38,720 bases of DNA from Methanomassiliicoccales archaeon (GTDB lineage: Archaea > Thermoplasmatota > Thermoplasmata > Methanomassiliicoccales > UBA472). The notes under the pieces are model-generated. The model searched no databases. It worked only from the letters and a program-made list of their open reading frames with translations, and had not been told where the DNA came from. Positions 8,700 through 17,431 of this stretch are shown in pieces; position 1 is the first letter of the stretch, and every line of letters begins with the position of its first letter. The stretch covers positions 1-38,720 of the forward strand of contig DASXVU010000015.1 of assembly GCA_036504055.1 (NCBI GenBank). Direction: 5' to 3'. A program made the position numbers and the translations under genes.

Positions 8700-8707
8700 T
8701 ATTATAT
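8700..8707 (-). promoter_or_regulatory. TATA box of the zinc-ribbon protein
   Basis: The minus strand reads ATATAATA, centred about 26 bases before the ATG at 8678, which predicts a leaderless mRNA. Confidence 0.5.
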
Positions 8708-8822
8708 TTGTTTTGCATCACATTCCGCACAGTGATAATCCAGATGTTCTGACTGGCGTGGAAAGATATAAGGACGCCAGCGTTCTTCGATCCTACCATT
8801 GGTGAACGCTTGACAAAACCTT

Positions 8823-8830
8823 CATATAGC
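8823..8830 (+). promoter_or_regulatory. TATA box of the DUF373 gene
   Basis: CATATAGC is centred about 28 bases before the ATG at 8854, predicting a leader of only a few bases. A second TATA-like element, GATATAAGG, lies at about 8764-8772. Confidence 0.4.
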
Positions 8831-8853
8831 GAACACCTGGATGGAGCGGATAG

Positions 8854-10008
8854 ATGAAGATACTGGTCCTCAGTGTGGACAGAGACGACGATTTTGGGGT
8901 CAAGGCGGGCATGAACAGTCCGTTCGTCGGCCGAGAGGAGAACCTCGAGGCGGCCCTCGCACTGGGTCTGAAGGATCCAGAGGACTGCGACGTAAATACC
9001 GTTCTCGCCGCGCTCAGCATTTACGATGATATGGCAAAGAAGGGCATGGACGTGGAGGTCGCCACCATCTGCGGCGACCCGAAGGTCGGCTTCGAATCCG
9101 ACCTGGCCTTGGCCACCCAGTTAGACAATGTCCTGGGGACGATCAAGCCGGACAGGGTTATTTTGGTCAGTGACGGGGCGGAGGACGAGTTCATCTATCC
9201 AATGGTCTTCTCCCGGGTCAAAGTGGACTCGGTCCGACGCGTCTGGGTGAAACAGGCCCCTACCGTCGAAGGAACCTATTACATCCTGCTCAAGATGATG
9301 CAGGACGACAAGGTGCGCAAACGAGTGCTGACCCCGATAGGATTGGTCCTAACAGTGCTCGGCATCTTCGCCCTGTTACCGAAGTTGGTCGAACTGTACA
9401 TGGACCCTACCATGATCAGCCTCATATCGGACATGGCCTTCGGTTCCATCGCCCTGGTCCTGGGCGTCTACATGATCGTCTACGCCTACAAGGTCGCCGA
9501 TCGAGTGGCATCCTGGTACACGAGCACGGGTCGCGCCATCCGGTCCGGCAGCCAGATGATCCCATTCGCCATACTTACCATAGCCCTGGTGTTCATCGGT
9601 CTGTTCTTCGGCGTCGAGGCGGCCAACGCCAACCCGGACATCGACATCGTGCAGAAGATCCTCCTGTTCGCCAACGCCACGCTATGGATGTGGGCATTCG
9701 CGATATTCTCGTTCGAGACGGGACGGTTCGTCAATTATTATCTGTCATCGGGGAAGGTCTACTGGGCCTATCTGGTCATATCGGTCACGGTGTTCGCCAT
9801 CAGCTTCATCGTGCAGGGCTCGCTGGACGCCTCCCTGTTCTTCCTGGGCTATTCCCACCTTAACCAGAACATCATCTTCCTGGAGATCCTCTCAGGATTC
9901 CTGCTCATGGGTTTCAGCGGTCTGATCAATACCAACCTGAAGACGACCTTGAGCGAGGCCATCAATAAGGACGAAGATCCGGAAAAGAGCCGTTATCCGG
10001 AAGCATGA
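8854..10008 (+). CDS. DUF373 family membrane protein
   Basis: A 384-residue archaeal protein of the DUF373 family, function unknown. The soluble N-terminal half (residues 1-150) starts MKILVLSVDRDDDFGVKAG and contains SPFVGREENLEAALALGLKD, DVNTVLAALSIYDD and VILVSDGAEDEFIYPM, which are signatures of the family and suggest a nucleotide- or phosphate-binding alpha/beta domain. The C-terminal half has about six membrane helices. It is followed after 10 bases by mptE, so the two are probably co-transcribed, but no functional link is known. Length is normal for the family. Confidence 0.88.
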   Translation: MKILVLSVDRDDDFGVKAGMNSPFVGREENLEAALALGLKDPEDCDVNTVLAALSIYDDMAKKGMDVEVATICGDPKVGFESDLALATQLDNVLGTIKPDRVILVSDGAEDEFIYPMVFSRVKVDSVRRVWVKQAPTVEGTYYILLKMMQDDKVRKRVLTPIGLVLTVLGIFALLPKLVELYMDPTMISLISDMAFGSIALVLGVYMIVYAYKVADRVASWYTSTGRAIRSGSQMIPFAILTIALVFIGLFFGVEAANANPDIDIVQKILLFANATLWMWAFAIFSFETGRFVNYYLSSGKVYWAYLVISVTVFAISFIVQGSLDASLFFLGYSHLNQNIIFLEILSGFLLMGFSGLINTNLKTTLSEAINKDEDPEKSRYPEA

Positions 10009-10018
10009 GGTGTCAAGG

Positions 10019-10684
10019 ATGGAGTTCAGGGACTGGGAACCGGTCTATGAACGGATCCTCGAGGATTTCGGTTATTCCAGGCAAGATGATGAGAGGGCGG
10101 CAAGGGAACTGGCCTCTTTAGCCATGGATGCTCCTCAGTGCGACGATGTATGCCTGACCGGGATGTTCGGAAATTGCGCCAGTGTTGTTGCCGGCCCGCC
10201 TCTCTCCGGGGGGAATCTTGCCGACCTTCTAAAGGGAACGGTCCTATCGGTCGGGACAGGGACCGCGCTACTATTGGATGAGGGCAAGGTGCCCGATTTT
10301 GTGGTGACGGACTTGGATGGAGATGTCGTTTCCGACCTCATGGCGAATTCCAGGGGAGCAGTGATGGTGGTCCACGCCCACGGGGATAACATCCCCGCCA
10401 TGAAGAGTTTTGTCCCGAACATCAAGGGTCGAGTGGTGCTTACCACCCAGTCCGAACCGTTCGCCTCGGTGAGGGACTTTGGGGGATTCACGGACGGAGA
10501 CAGAGCGGTGGCCTTGGCCGTGCACTTCGGAACCCGCAACCTGAGGCTCATAGGGTTCGATCTCCACAATCCCAGACCTAAGGCGGGTTCATCGATTGAA
10601 ACCAAGGCCAAGAAACTGAGATGGGCGGAGCGGATCATCGAACAGATGGTCATGAAGAACGGCTTGATCTTGGAATATCTTTGA
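10019..10684 (+). CDS. mptE: 6-hydroxymethylpterin diphosphokinase MptE-like
   Basis: A 221-residue enzyme of the archaeal MptE family (DUF115), which transfers pyrophosphate from ATP to 6-hydroxymethyl-7,8-dihydropterin in folate or methanopterin synthesis. The alternative bacterial FolK is unrelated. Diagnostic blocks are PDFVVTDLDGD, MVVHAHGDNIPAM, GGFTDGDRAVALA and LRLIGFDLHNP, in that order; the Asp and His residues in them are likely metal and substrate ligands. I chose the ATG at 10019, because GAGGTG at 10007-10012 is placed 6 bases before it, over the GTG at 10010. It follows the DUF373 gene closely. Which pterin cofactor the cell makes cannot be told here. Confidence 0.9.
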   Translation: MEFRDWEPVYERILEDFGYSRQDDERAARELASLAMDAPQCDDVCLTGMFGNCASVVAGPPLSGGNLADLLKGTVLSVGTGTALLLDEGKVPDFVVTDLDGDVVSDLMANSRGAVMVVHAHGDNIPAMKSFVPNIKGRVVLTTQSEPFASVRDFGGFTDGDRAVALAVHFGTRNLRLIGFDLHNPRPKAGSSIETKAKKLRWAERIIEQMVMKNGLILEYL

Positions 10685-11150
10685 TCGGTCAATGCCGACG
10701 TAAATGTTTTCCCCTATGGAAAATGTCGGTGCAAATGAGGCATCTTCGCTATTCATGCCGACATGCATCCTTTCCACTCAATGCAATTTCATTAATTTCA
10801 TTCGTCACAAGTGGAGTATATAATGCTTGTTAAGATCGACTGGTCACGCATTTGTCCTAAAATCGATATATTTTCGAAAACCCGCCATCCAAATAAATCT
10901 ATGTCCGGGTCAACAAATCCGACACTTTGTTCATTAATTGAAATTTATTAGTGCAATGTGTCGTTATTTTTTTTGATAATCATAACCATTGTCGTTTAAA
11001 TATGGTTGCAAAATCGTTCGATGCATATTTGAGATACTGGATAACCAAAAATACTATGATTTAAAACAGATAAGCTATTTATAGCTTCAACTCTAATATG
11101 AAAAGTCAATCTCCCGATTTTTTGCTAAAAGGGAGAAAGGAGGAAAGCAT
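10685..11150. other. AT-rich intergenic region with two promoter-like sites
   Basis: This 466-base stretch has no convincing protein gene. It holds a good TATA element (TATATAAT, 10817-10824) far from any start codon. A run of eight T lies at 10967-10974, preceded by a weak GACAC/GTGTC stem (10921-10925 and 10958-10962). Further downstream come the TATA region and ribosome binding site of the ABC binding-protein gene. The first two elements could bound a small non-coding transcript of about 130 nt. Confidence 0.4.
11072..11087 (+). promoter_or_regulatory. Promoter/operator of the ABC binding-protein gene
   Basis: The sequence AAGCTATTTATAGCTT is an inverted repeat (arms AAGCTAT and ATAGCTT around TT) that contains a TATA-like core, CTATTTATAG. 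It lies about 70 bases before the ATG at 11151, giving a leader of roughly 45-50 nt with GAAAGGAGG before the start. A repressor bound to this dyad would directly cover the TATA box. Confidence 0.45.
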
Positions 11151-13661
11151 ATGGAAGGTTCAATGGATAGACCCCTCCCGGAAGACAAGGTGTCAAAACG
11201 CGGAAGCCGCAAGAAATTGTATGCCATAATTGTGGTAGCAGTTCTCGTCGTGGCAGGCATTTTGGCTGCTTTGGCACTTTCGAGTGGGAGTGCGAAGGCC
11301 CCTACGGTAGCGATCGGAGCCAATACCGGATCCGTCGCTCTAGGCGGGGCAGTGACATATAATGCGAATGGAAGCAGCAGTAGCGACGGATCCATCAACA
11401 ATTATACTTGGTATTTTGGTGATGGGGCGGTCGCGTACACAACAGCCCCAACTGTTACTCACACATATCAACTACCTGGTAACTACCTAGCTGTTCTCGT
11501 TGCTAAGACCGACAAAGGTGCATCTGCAGGGACCTGGGCATCACCGGCCTCGGTGAAAGTGACATTACAGCAGCCTGCGACTGGCGGCAACACAACCGCC
11601 CCCAGCCCATTGATCGCCGTGAGCAGCGACGTTATTGCCTCCGGAGGCAAGGAGATCACTGTTGACGGTAACGGATCGGCCGCATGGGACATGTCCTATT
11701 CGGCGACAGGCTGGAACTATACCACGGACCCTCCGCACAGGGGAGTGTGGTCTTCAGGCTTATCTCAGGATGCAATAAAGACACTCACCTGGACTTTCTC
11801 CGATAGGTCTCCCTCCAAGAGCGGCAACGTATCGGTAGCCGGTACGTTCAACAAGACCTTCTCTGGCGCTGGAACTGTCCAGTACATCACCCTTAAGGTG
11901 ACCAGTATCCACGACATCGAGCAGAGCGCCGTGAAGACCATCATCGTACAGGCGGCAAACAGCGGCACTGGAAGCAAGGTCAAGAATCCGGACACGTTCG
12001 TAATGGCCACCGCCGGTGACCCGGAATCGTTCGATCCGGCCTATGACTATGAGACGGCAGGCGGAGAGGTGATCCAGAACGTCTATGAGACGCTGGTTTG
12101 GTTCAACGGATCCAGCCCCAATGATCTGGTCCCGATGCTCGCCAAGGAAGTGCCGACATACGCGAACGGCCTCATATCGGCGGACGGGAAGAACTATACC
12201 TACAATATCCGCCCGAACGTCATGTTCCACGACGGAACGATAATGGACGCGAACGATGTCAAGTACTCTATCTCTAGGGTGCTACTATCGAATAACTACT
12301 ACAGCGCCGCGTGGATGTTGGGCAACAACCTTCTGCCGCTGTATCAGCAATCTCATTATGCCACGTCACCACAGGACATATCCAATGATGGTGTGGTAAT
12401 AACCCAGGCAATGCTCGACAATACGATGACCGTGTCGAACAACTCGATGACGATCACGTTCCATCTGGTCGCCCCATACCCAGCATTCAACAAGGTCATG
12501 GCGTTCACGGTGGCGTCGGTCGTGTCTGATTCGTTCGTCCAAGCCCACGGCGGAAGCCCGACCCTCGGAAGGAACAACTACATGGACGACCACGAGGCCG
12601 GAACCGGAGCGTTCAAACTAGGTTCATGGGAAAAGGGACAGTCTGTCAACCTCGAAAGGTTCGACAACTACTGGCGGACCCCGGCAAAGCTGCAGTTCGT
12701 CCACATCGTGAAGTTCGACATATTCGCCACCAGGCTGATGATGCTCCAGACGGGAGACGCGGACTGCATATATGTCCCGAGGGACAGCCAGCTGGCAGTG
12801 AAAGGCAACCCGGATTACCGGATCGGAAGCGGCAACCTGACGTTCAACATGGACTTCCTCGGTCTGAACGAAAAGATCAATCCGAGCAACACGGTGCCAT
12901 ACGGGAATGTCCCGACCGACTTCTTCAAGGACGTCAATATAAGGCGCGCATTTGCCAACGTGTTCAATTATACGTCATACATTGACAACGTGATGAAGGG
13001 AACTGGATTCACGCCGAACGGACCGATCCCGAAGGGAATGCAGGAATATGACGCCTCGATCCCGGTCTATTCATTCGACCTGAACAAGGCGGCCACGTTC
13101 CTGAAGGCGGCCATCAATCCGGCGACCGGCCATTCATGGGCTGACGACGGATTCGATCTGAAGCTGTACTTCAACCAGGGCAATGACGACCGTGAAAAGG
13201 CATGCCTCAACATGAAGGCAGGTCTGGAAGCCTTGACCTCTCAGCACCTTGTCAACGGCGCAATAACCGTTGAGGTGCAGGGTCTGGACTGGTCGACTGC
13301 TTACCTGCCAGCGCAGAGAGCAGGACAGCTGGCCACGTTCTTCCTGGGATGGGCACCAGACTATTCGGACGCGGATGACTATGTCCTGCCGTTCCTGCAC
13401 AGCACATTGGGAACATATCCGACCACCATCGGGCTGGCGAACACGACCCTCGACGCGATGATCATACAGGCCGGTTCGGAAACGAACACGACACTGAGGG
13501 CCGAGCTGTACCACAATATCTCGATGTCCGCCTACGATAACGCGTACTACATCTGGACTAGCCAGGCGTACAACTTCCACGTAGAACGGAGCTGGGTGCA
13601 CGGATACTACTTCAACGCGTTGTTCTCACAACTGTACTATTATCCGATGTACAAGGCGTGA
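11151..13661 (+). CDS. ABC importer substrate-binding protein with PKD domains
   Basis: An 836-residue extracellular binding protein of the peptide/nickel (SBP family 5) class. A basic stretch (KRGSRKK) and a membrane segment (about residues 23-44) anchor or export it; there is no lipobox Cys. Residues 50-140 form a PKD-type beta domain (YTWYFGDG, then VTHTYQLPGNYLAVLVAKT). A second, more divergent one spans about 155-268. The binding domain begins near residue 279 with DTFVMATAGDPESFDPAYDY and includes YNIRPNVMFHDGTIMDANDV and a typical late SBP5 part (LFFNQ-like LYFNQGND, WAPDYSDADDY). It is much longer than the usual 500-600 residues because of the beta domains. The permease and ATPase genes follow after a T-rich break, so its transcription may be partly independent. 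The ligand is probably a peptide. Confidence 0.93.
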   Translation: MEGSMDRPLPEDKVSKRGSRKKLYAIIVVAVLVVAGILAALALSSGSAKAPTVAIGANTGSVALGGAVTYNANGSSSSDGSINNYTWYFGDGAVAYTTAPTVTHTYQLPGNYLAVLVAKTDKGASAGTWASPASVKVTLQQPATGGNTTAPSPLIAVSSDVIASGGKEITVDGNGSAAWDMSYSATGWNYTTDPPHRGVWSSGLSQDAIKTLTWTFSDRSPSKSGNVSVAGTFNKTFSGAGTVQYITLKVTSIHDIEQSAVKTIIVQAANSGTGSKVKNPDTFVMATAGDPESFDPAYDYETAGGEVIQNVYETLVWFNGSSPNDLVPMLAKEVPTYANGLISADGKNYTYNIRPNVMFHDGTIMDANDVKYSISRVLLSNNYYSAAWMLGNNLLPLYQQSHYATSPQDISNDGVVITQAMLDNTMTVSNNSMTITFHLVAPYPAFNKVMAFTVASVVSDSFVQAHGGSPTLGRNNYMDDHEAGTGAFKLGSWEKGQSVNLERFDNYWRTPAKLQFVHIVKFDIFATRLMMLQTGDADCIYVPRDSQLAVKGNPDYRIGSGNLTFNMDFLGLNEKINPSNTVPYGNVPTDFFKDVNIRRAFANVFNYTSYIDNVMKGTGFTPNGPIPKGMQEYDASIPVYSFDLNKAATFLKAAINPATGHSWADDGFDLKLYFNQGNDDREKACLNMKAGLEALTSQHLVNGAITVEVQGLDWSTAYLPAQRAGQLATFFLGWAPDYSDADDYVLPFLHSTLGTYPTTIGLANTTLDAMIIQAGSETNTTLRAELYHNISMSAYDNAYYIWTSQAYNFHVERSWVHGYYFNALFSQLYYYPMYKA

Positions 13662-13693
13662 GTCCGAGCAGTAAACTATTTAAACCTTTTCAA

Positions 13694-13701
13694 TTTTTTT
13701 T
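13694..13701 (+). terminator. Poly-T terminator after the binding-protein gene
   Basis: A run of eight T, followed by more T-rich sequence, lies about 33 bases after the stop codon at 13661. Archaeal transcription often ends at such T-runs without a strong hairpin. Because dppB has TATA elements of its own downstream, this could raise the level of binding protein over the membrane components. Confidence 0.5.
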
Positions 13702-13831
13702 ATTTTATATATAATGAATATTTTATACAATTATATGTGCTAGACAAATTATAAACTGGCCACCGGTCAATATCAAGGACAATCCTGGTAGAAATTAAAT
13801 CGTTACTTAATATACTCAATCAGCCAAAGTC

Positions 13832-13859
13832 TTTATATTAATTTTACATTCTTTATAGG
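13832..13859 (+). promoter_or_regulatory. TATA elements before the permease genes
   Basis: TTTATATTA (13832-13840) and TTTATAGG (13852-13859) lie 48 and 28 bases before the ATG at 13880. Either could start transcription of the permease/ATPase genes. The first leaves room for the ribosome binding site GGTGA at 13868-13872. Confidence 0.4.
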
Positions 13860-13879
13860 CGTTGCGTGGTGAATGAAGG

Positions 13880-14896
13880 ATGAGGATGAGAACATTTGTT
13901 GCGAGAAGATTGCTTCTTTTGATTCCCGTTCTGATCGGCGTCACGATTCTAGTCTTTACCCTGACACGTTTCGGTGACCCTACTGCGGCATACCAAACGA
14001 ACAGGATGACCCCAGCGGATGTCGAGAAGCTCCGGGATTCATTCCATCTGCATGACGACATAGTCACGCAATATTTCTATTGGCTGGAACCGCTGTTGAA
14101 GGGGGATTGGGGCTATTCAAAATCAGCCGGAGCTCCCGTCAGTAGTGCTATTGTCAATTATTTCCCTGCAACATTCGAGCTGACCATGGTCAGCATGGCC
14201 TTGGCGGTGGTGATAGGCATCGCCTTGGGGACCGTATCGGCGGTGAGGAAGGACAAGCCGGTGGACCACATCTCTCGTATCGTGGCATTATCGGGGGTGT
14301 CGCTGCCAATATTCTGGCTCGGCCTTATACTGCAATTCATATTCTATCTGAATTTAGGGTGGCTGCCTGTTGGCGGCAGATACGATGCTGTCGCTTACTC
14401 CACGTCTTCCCTTTCCTCTCACTCTGGATTTCTCTTCTACGACACACTGGCCAGCGGACAGTTCGATTTCTTCTTGAACGTCTGTATCCATGCGATCCTG
14501 CCGGCGTTGACGCTGGCCTTTGGGACGATCGCCATCCTGTCTAGGATCATGAGATCGAGCATGCTCGAAGTGCTGGGGCAGGATTACATAAAGACCGCTC
14601 GTTCGAAAGGATTACCGGAAAAGGTGGTGATCAAGAAACATGCGAGAAGGAACGCCCTCGTGCCCACCACCACCGTCACCGGACTTGCGTTTGGTGGTTT
14701 GCTCGGAGGCGCCGTGCTTACCGAGACCATCTACGGTTGGCCTGGTATGGGACAGTGGTCGACCAAGGCGATCGCTTCGAACGAAACTTCTTCGATATTG
14801 GCATTCACGATCATAATCGCCTTCATCTACGTTCTCTCAAATCTGGTCGTCGACATACTTTACGCATATCTTGACCCGCGGGTCAGGCTGGAGTGA
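13880..14896 (+). CDS. dppB: Peptide-type ABC transporter permease (DppB-like)
   Basis: A 338-residue inner-membrane permease of the DppB/OppB type. The N-terminus MRTFVARRLLLLIPVLIGVT and the ensuing TRFGDPTA are typical. The external region after the first helix is followed by the transmembrane core. The cytoplasmic EAA loop, which contacts the ATPases, reads EVLGQDYIKTARSKGLPEKV, followed by RNALVPTTTVTG and GGAVLTETIYGWPGMGQW. Six membrane helices are expected. The next permease overlaps or follows within a few bases (its ATG is at 14902). Substrate: probably oligopeptide, by family and by the SBP. Confidence 0.93.
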   Translation: MRMRTFVARRLLLLIPVLIGVTILVFTLTRFGDPTAAYQTNRMTPADVEKLRDSFHLHDDIVTQYFYWLEPLLKGDWGYSKSAGAPVSSAIVNYFPATFELTMVSMALAVVIGIALGTVSAVRKDKPVDHISRIVALSGVSLPIFWLGLILQFIFYLNLGWLPVGGRYDAVAYSTSSLSSHSGFLFYDTLASGQFDFFLNVCIHAILPALTLAFGTIAILSRIMRSSMLEVLGQDYIKTARSKGLPEKVVIKKHARRNALVPTTTVTGLAFGGLLGGAVLTETIYGWPGMGQWSTKAIASNETSSILAFTIIIAFIYVLSNLVVDILYAYLDPRVRLE

Positions 14897-14901
14897 TTCA
14901 G

Positions 14902-15894
14902 ATGGCCGAGAACGATCGGATCGGGCTGAACGACAGGATAGGAAAATCGATCCAAGGACTGAAGAAAGCTATGAGGCCCCGGGTCAGGGAGTTCCGCCAG
15001 TCGATGTTCATGTTCAGGCGGAGCCCGCTGGCCATGGTAGGTCTCGGTATCATACTGGCCATAATACTGATGGCCGTCTTCGCCCCGGTGCTGGCTCCGC
15101 CCTACAATGAGAGGGATCCGCTCACCATGCCGATGACCGGCTTCGATCCGGCACCGCCAGGAATACCAGGGCATCCTTTGGGATTGGGAAAGAACGGGGT
15201 CGACCTCTATTACGGGATCGTATGGGGGGCCAGGACCTCTGTCTATACGGCCTTGTTCGTTGTGGGCGTAGCTGCGATCATCGGAGTGGTCCTCGGTGCC
15301 GTTGCCGGATATTACGGTGGCAGGGTCGACGAAGTGCTGATGAGGATAACCGACGTCTTCCTTTCCATACCCGGTCTGATCCTGACAATGGCCGTGGTGG
15401 CGGTGTTGAGCCATTCGAGTATCACGTATCAAGAAAGTCTGAACAATATCATGCTCTCATTGATCATCACTTGGTGGCCTTCCTACGCCCGGTTGATTCG
15501 TGGCCAGGTCCTCTCGATCAAGGAGAGCACTTACGTGGAGGCGGCGAGGGCGATCGGGGCCAAGAAGAACCGCATCCTGTTCCGGCATGTGGTGCCGAAC
15601 TCGCTTTCTCCGATGTTCGTCGCTGCCACCATGGACATGGGAACGGTGGTCCTGGTGGCCGCCGCATTGAGCTTCATCGGTTTCGGTCCGCCCAGCGGCA
15701 CCGCCGAATGGGGGAAGATGGTCGCCGATGGTCAAAGCTTCTTCATCGGTCAGCCAGTCCTATACAATGGAGAAGTGATCCACCCATGGTGGGTGGCGAC
15801 ATTCCCCGGTATTGCCATCTTCCTGTTCGTTATCGGATTCAATCTGCTGGGTGACGGGCTTCGGGACATCATGGATCCCAGGTTGAGGAGGTGA
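14902..15894 (+). CDS. dppC: Peptide-type ABC transporter permease (DppC-like)
   Basis: A 330-residue partner permease. The cytoplasmic N-terminal region FRRSPLAMVGLGIILAI and the loop ending HPLGLGKNGVDLYYGIVWGARTS are hallmarks of DppC/OppC. The helical core has GAVAGYYGGRVDEVLMRITDVF split across the second and third helices. The EAA loop is STYVEAARAIGAKKNRILFR, followed by HVVPNSLSPMFV. The C-terminus NLLGDGLRDIMDPRLRR is classic. I prefer the ATG at 14902, with GGAGTGA just before it, over the GTG at 14893 that overlaps the DppB stop. It is followed by the ATPase gene 4 bases after its stop. Confidence 0.93.
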   Translation: MAENDRIGLNDRIGKSIQGLKKAMRPRVREFRQSMFMFRRSPLAMVGLGIILAIILMAVFAPVLAPPYNERDPLTMPMTGFDPAPPGIPGHPLGLGKNGVDLYYGIVWGARTSVYTALFVVGVAAIIGVVLGAVAGYYGGRVDEVLMRITDVFLSIPGLILTMAVVAVLSHSSITYQESLNNIMLSLIITWWPSYARLIRGQVLSIKESTYVEAARAIGAKKNRILFRHVVPNSLSPMFVAATMDMGTVVLVAAALSFIGFGPPSGTAEWGKMVADGQSFFIGQPVLYNGEVIHPWWVATFPGIAIFLFVIGFNLLGDGLRDIMDPRLRR

Positions 15895-15898
15895 GCTC

Positions 15899-17431
15899 AT
15901 GCCGAACGACGAGATGCTGTTGCAGATAGAGGACCTACGAGTCCATTTCCATACCAGGTCCGGTGTCGTCCAGGCCTTGGACGGGATCACATTCGGGATA
16001 AAGAAGGGGGAGACCTTCGGGTTGGTGGGCGAGACCGGCTGCGGCAAGAGCGTCACCGCCAACACCGTTCTCCGACTGATCCCGTCGCCTCCAGGAAAGA
16101 TAGAGAGCGGGAAGATATTCTTCCTTCGGCCATCGGCCACTCCGGAAAGGAAGGAGGCCATGGAACAAGAAGTGAAAGATTATGTTTCCGGACATCCGGG
16201 CCTTCCTGAGGACGACCCGCACCTCGCCAGGTTGAAGCAGGACATCATCGAGACCGAGAGAAGGATCGAACTGAACTCGAAGATCAGGGGACTGCGGGAA
16301 TCCGGCAAGACCGATTCCGATCCGGAACTGGGCGTGTTGGTCAAGGAGCTCCAGGAACTGGACTCGCGTTACGATATCCTTCAAAGAAGCATCGGCTTCA
16401 TGCAGAAGATCCGGGGCAAGAACATTTCCATGATCTTCCAGGAGCCGATGAGCGCCCTCAACCCGGTGTTCACGGCCGGCGAGCAGATCTATGAGATCAT
16501 CCTGCAGCACGAGAAGATAAGCCTAAACGAAATAGCGATCGAGAAACTGAACGAGGAGATCGCCCATATCAAGTCGTTCAAGAGGGCCAAAAAGGTCAGG
16601 ACGGAGAAGGGCGAATACGAATGCTCCAATTGCAGGGCCATCGTGACCGATGAGAGCGTCCGTTGCCCTCAATGCGATTCCAGCTTCGTCAGCAGACCAT
16701 TCCGGCACCTGACCAGGATGAAGATGGGATTCCAGGTCAAGACGTTCAAGAGATACATCAAGGATCCCAACGACCTGTCCGTCCGGATCATTTCCCGGAC
16801 GCCGATCCTAAGGAGGATCCAGAAACCGATAAAGGCGGAGGCGGTGGACCGGGCGGAGAGGATGCTGAGGCTGGTCCGCATCCCGGACCCTGACCACGTG
16901 ATAAATTCATTCCCGTTCGAACTGTCCGGGGGAATGCAGCAGAGGGTGATGATCGCAATGGCATTGGCGTGCAAGCCACAACTGCTGATCGCCGATGAGC
17001 CGACGACCGCTCTGGACGTTACGATCCAGGCCCAGATCCTGAGGCTGATGAAAGAGCTCCAGGAGGAGACGGGCACTTCCATCCTTCTGATAACCCACAA
17101 CCTAGGTGTGGTATCGGAGACCTGCGATCGGGTCGGGGTGATGTATGCCGGTACGATGGCAGAGATCGCCGGTAAAATGGACCTTTTCAAGGAACCCCTC
17201 CATCCTTACACCCAAGGGCTGCTGAATTCCATCCCCAAGGTAAATGCGGACATCAAACGCCTGGAGACCATCGAGGGCAGCGTCCCGAACCTGATCACAC
17301 CCCCGGCTGGCTGCCGTTTCAATCCCCGTTGCCCGTACGCCATGGAGAAATGCCGCAGCGTGAAGCCTTACCTGCAAGAGGTTAGGGCAGGCCACTTCGT
17401 GGCGTGCCATCTATATGGAGGCGGGGATTGA
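15899..17431 (+). CDS. dppD: Peptide ABC ATPase (DppD-like) with zinc-ribbon insertion
   Basis: A 510-residue ATPase, about 170 residues longer than usual DppD/OppD proteins. Walker A is GETGCGKS (44-51), Q-loop Q181 in [12 protein letters not shown], signature LSGGMQQR (342-349), Walker B LLIADEP (362-368) and switch His 400. Two insertions separate these. The first, about residues 77-168, is charged and likely coiled coil. The second, about 205-315, is basic and holds a zinc ribbon with C242-x2-C245 and C256-x2-C259. The C-terminal oligopeptide-transporter domain has Cys 472, 478, 485 and 503, a pattern that in some relatives binds an iron-sulfur cluster. It pairs with the next ATPase, whose ATG overlaps its stop. 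Confidence 0.92.
   Translation: MPNDEMLLQIEDLRVHFHTRSGVVQALDGITFGIKKGETFGLVGETGCGKSVTANTVLRLIPSPPGKIESGKIFFLRPSATPERKEAMEQEVKDYVSGHPGLPEDDPHLARLKQDIIETERRIELNSKIRGLRESGKTDSDPELGVLVKELQELDSRYDILQRSIGFMQKIRGKNISMIFQEPMSALNPVFTAGEQIYEIILQHEKISLNEIAIEKLNEEIAHIKSFKRAKKVRTEKGEYECSNCRAIVTDESVRCPQCDSSFVSRPFRHLTRMKMGFQVKTFKRYIKDPNDLSVRIISRTPILRRIQKPIKAEAVDRAERMLRLVRIPDPDHVINSFPFELSGGMQQRVMIAMALACKPQLLIADEPTTALDVTIQAQILRLMKELQEETGTSILLITHNLGVVSETCDRVGVMYAGTMAEIAGKMDLFKEPLHPYTQGLLNSIPKVNADIKRLETIEGSVPNLITPPAGCRFNPRCPYAMEKCRSVKPYLQEVRAGHFVACHLYGGGD

Noticed and set aside
10545-10570. A GGTTCGA-like motif that could be a tRNA T-arm
   Set aside because: It lies inside mptE, at the conserved LIGFDLHNP block, and no acceptor or anticodon stems are found around it. 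No tRNA genes were seen in the window.
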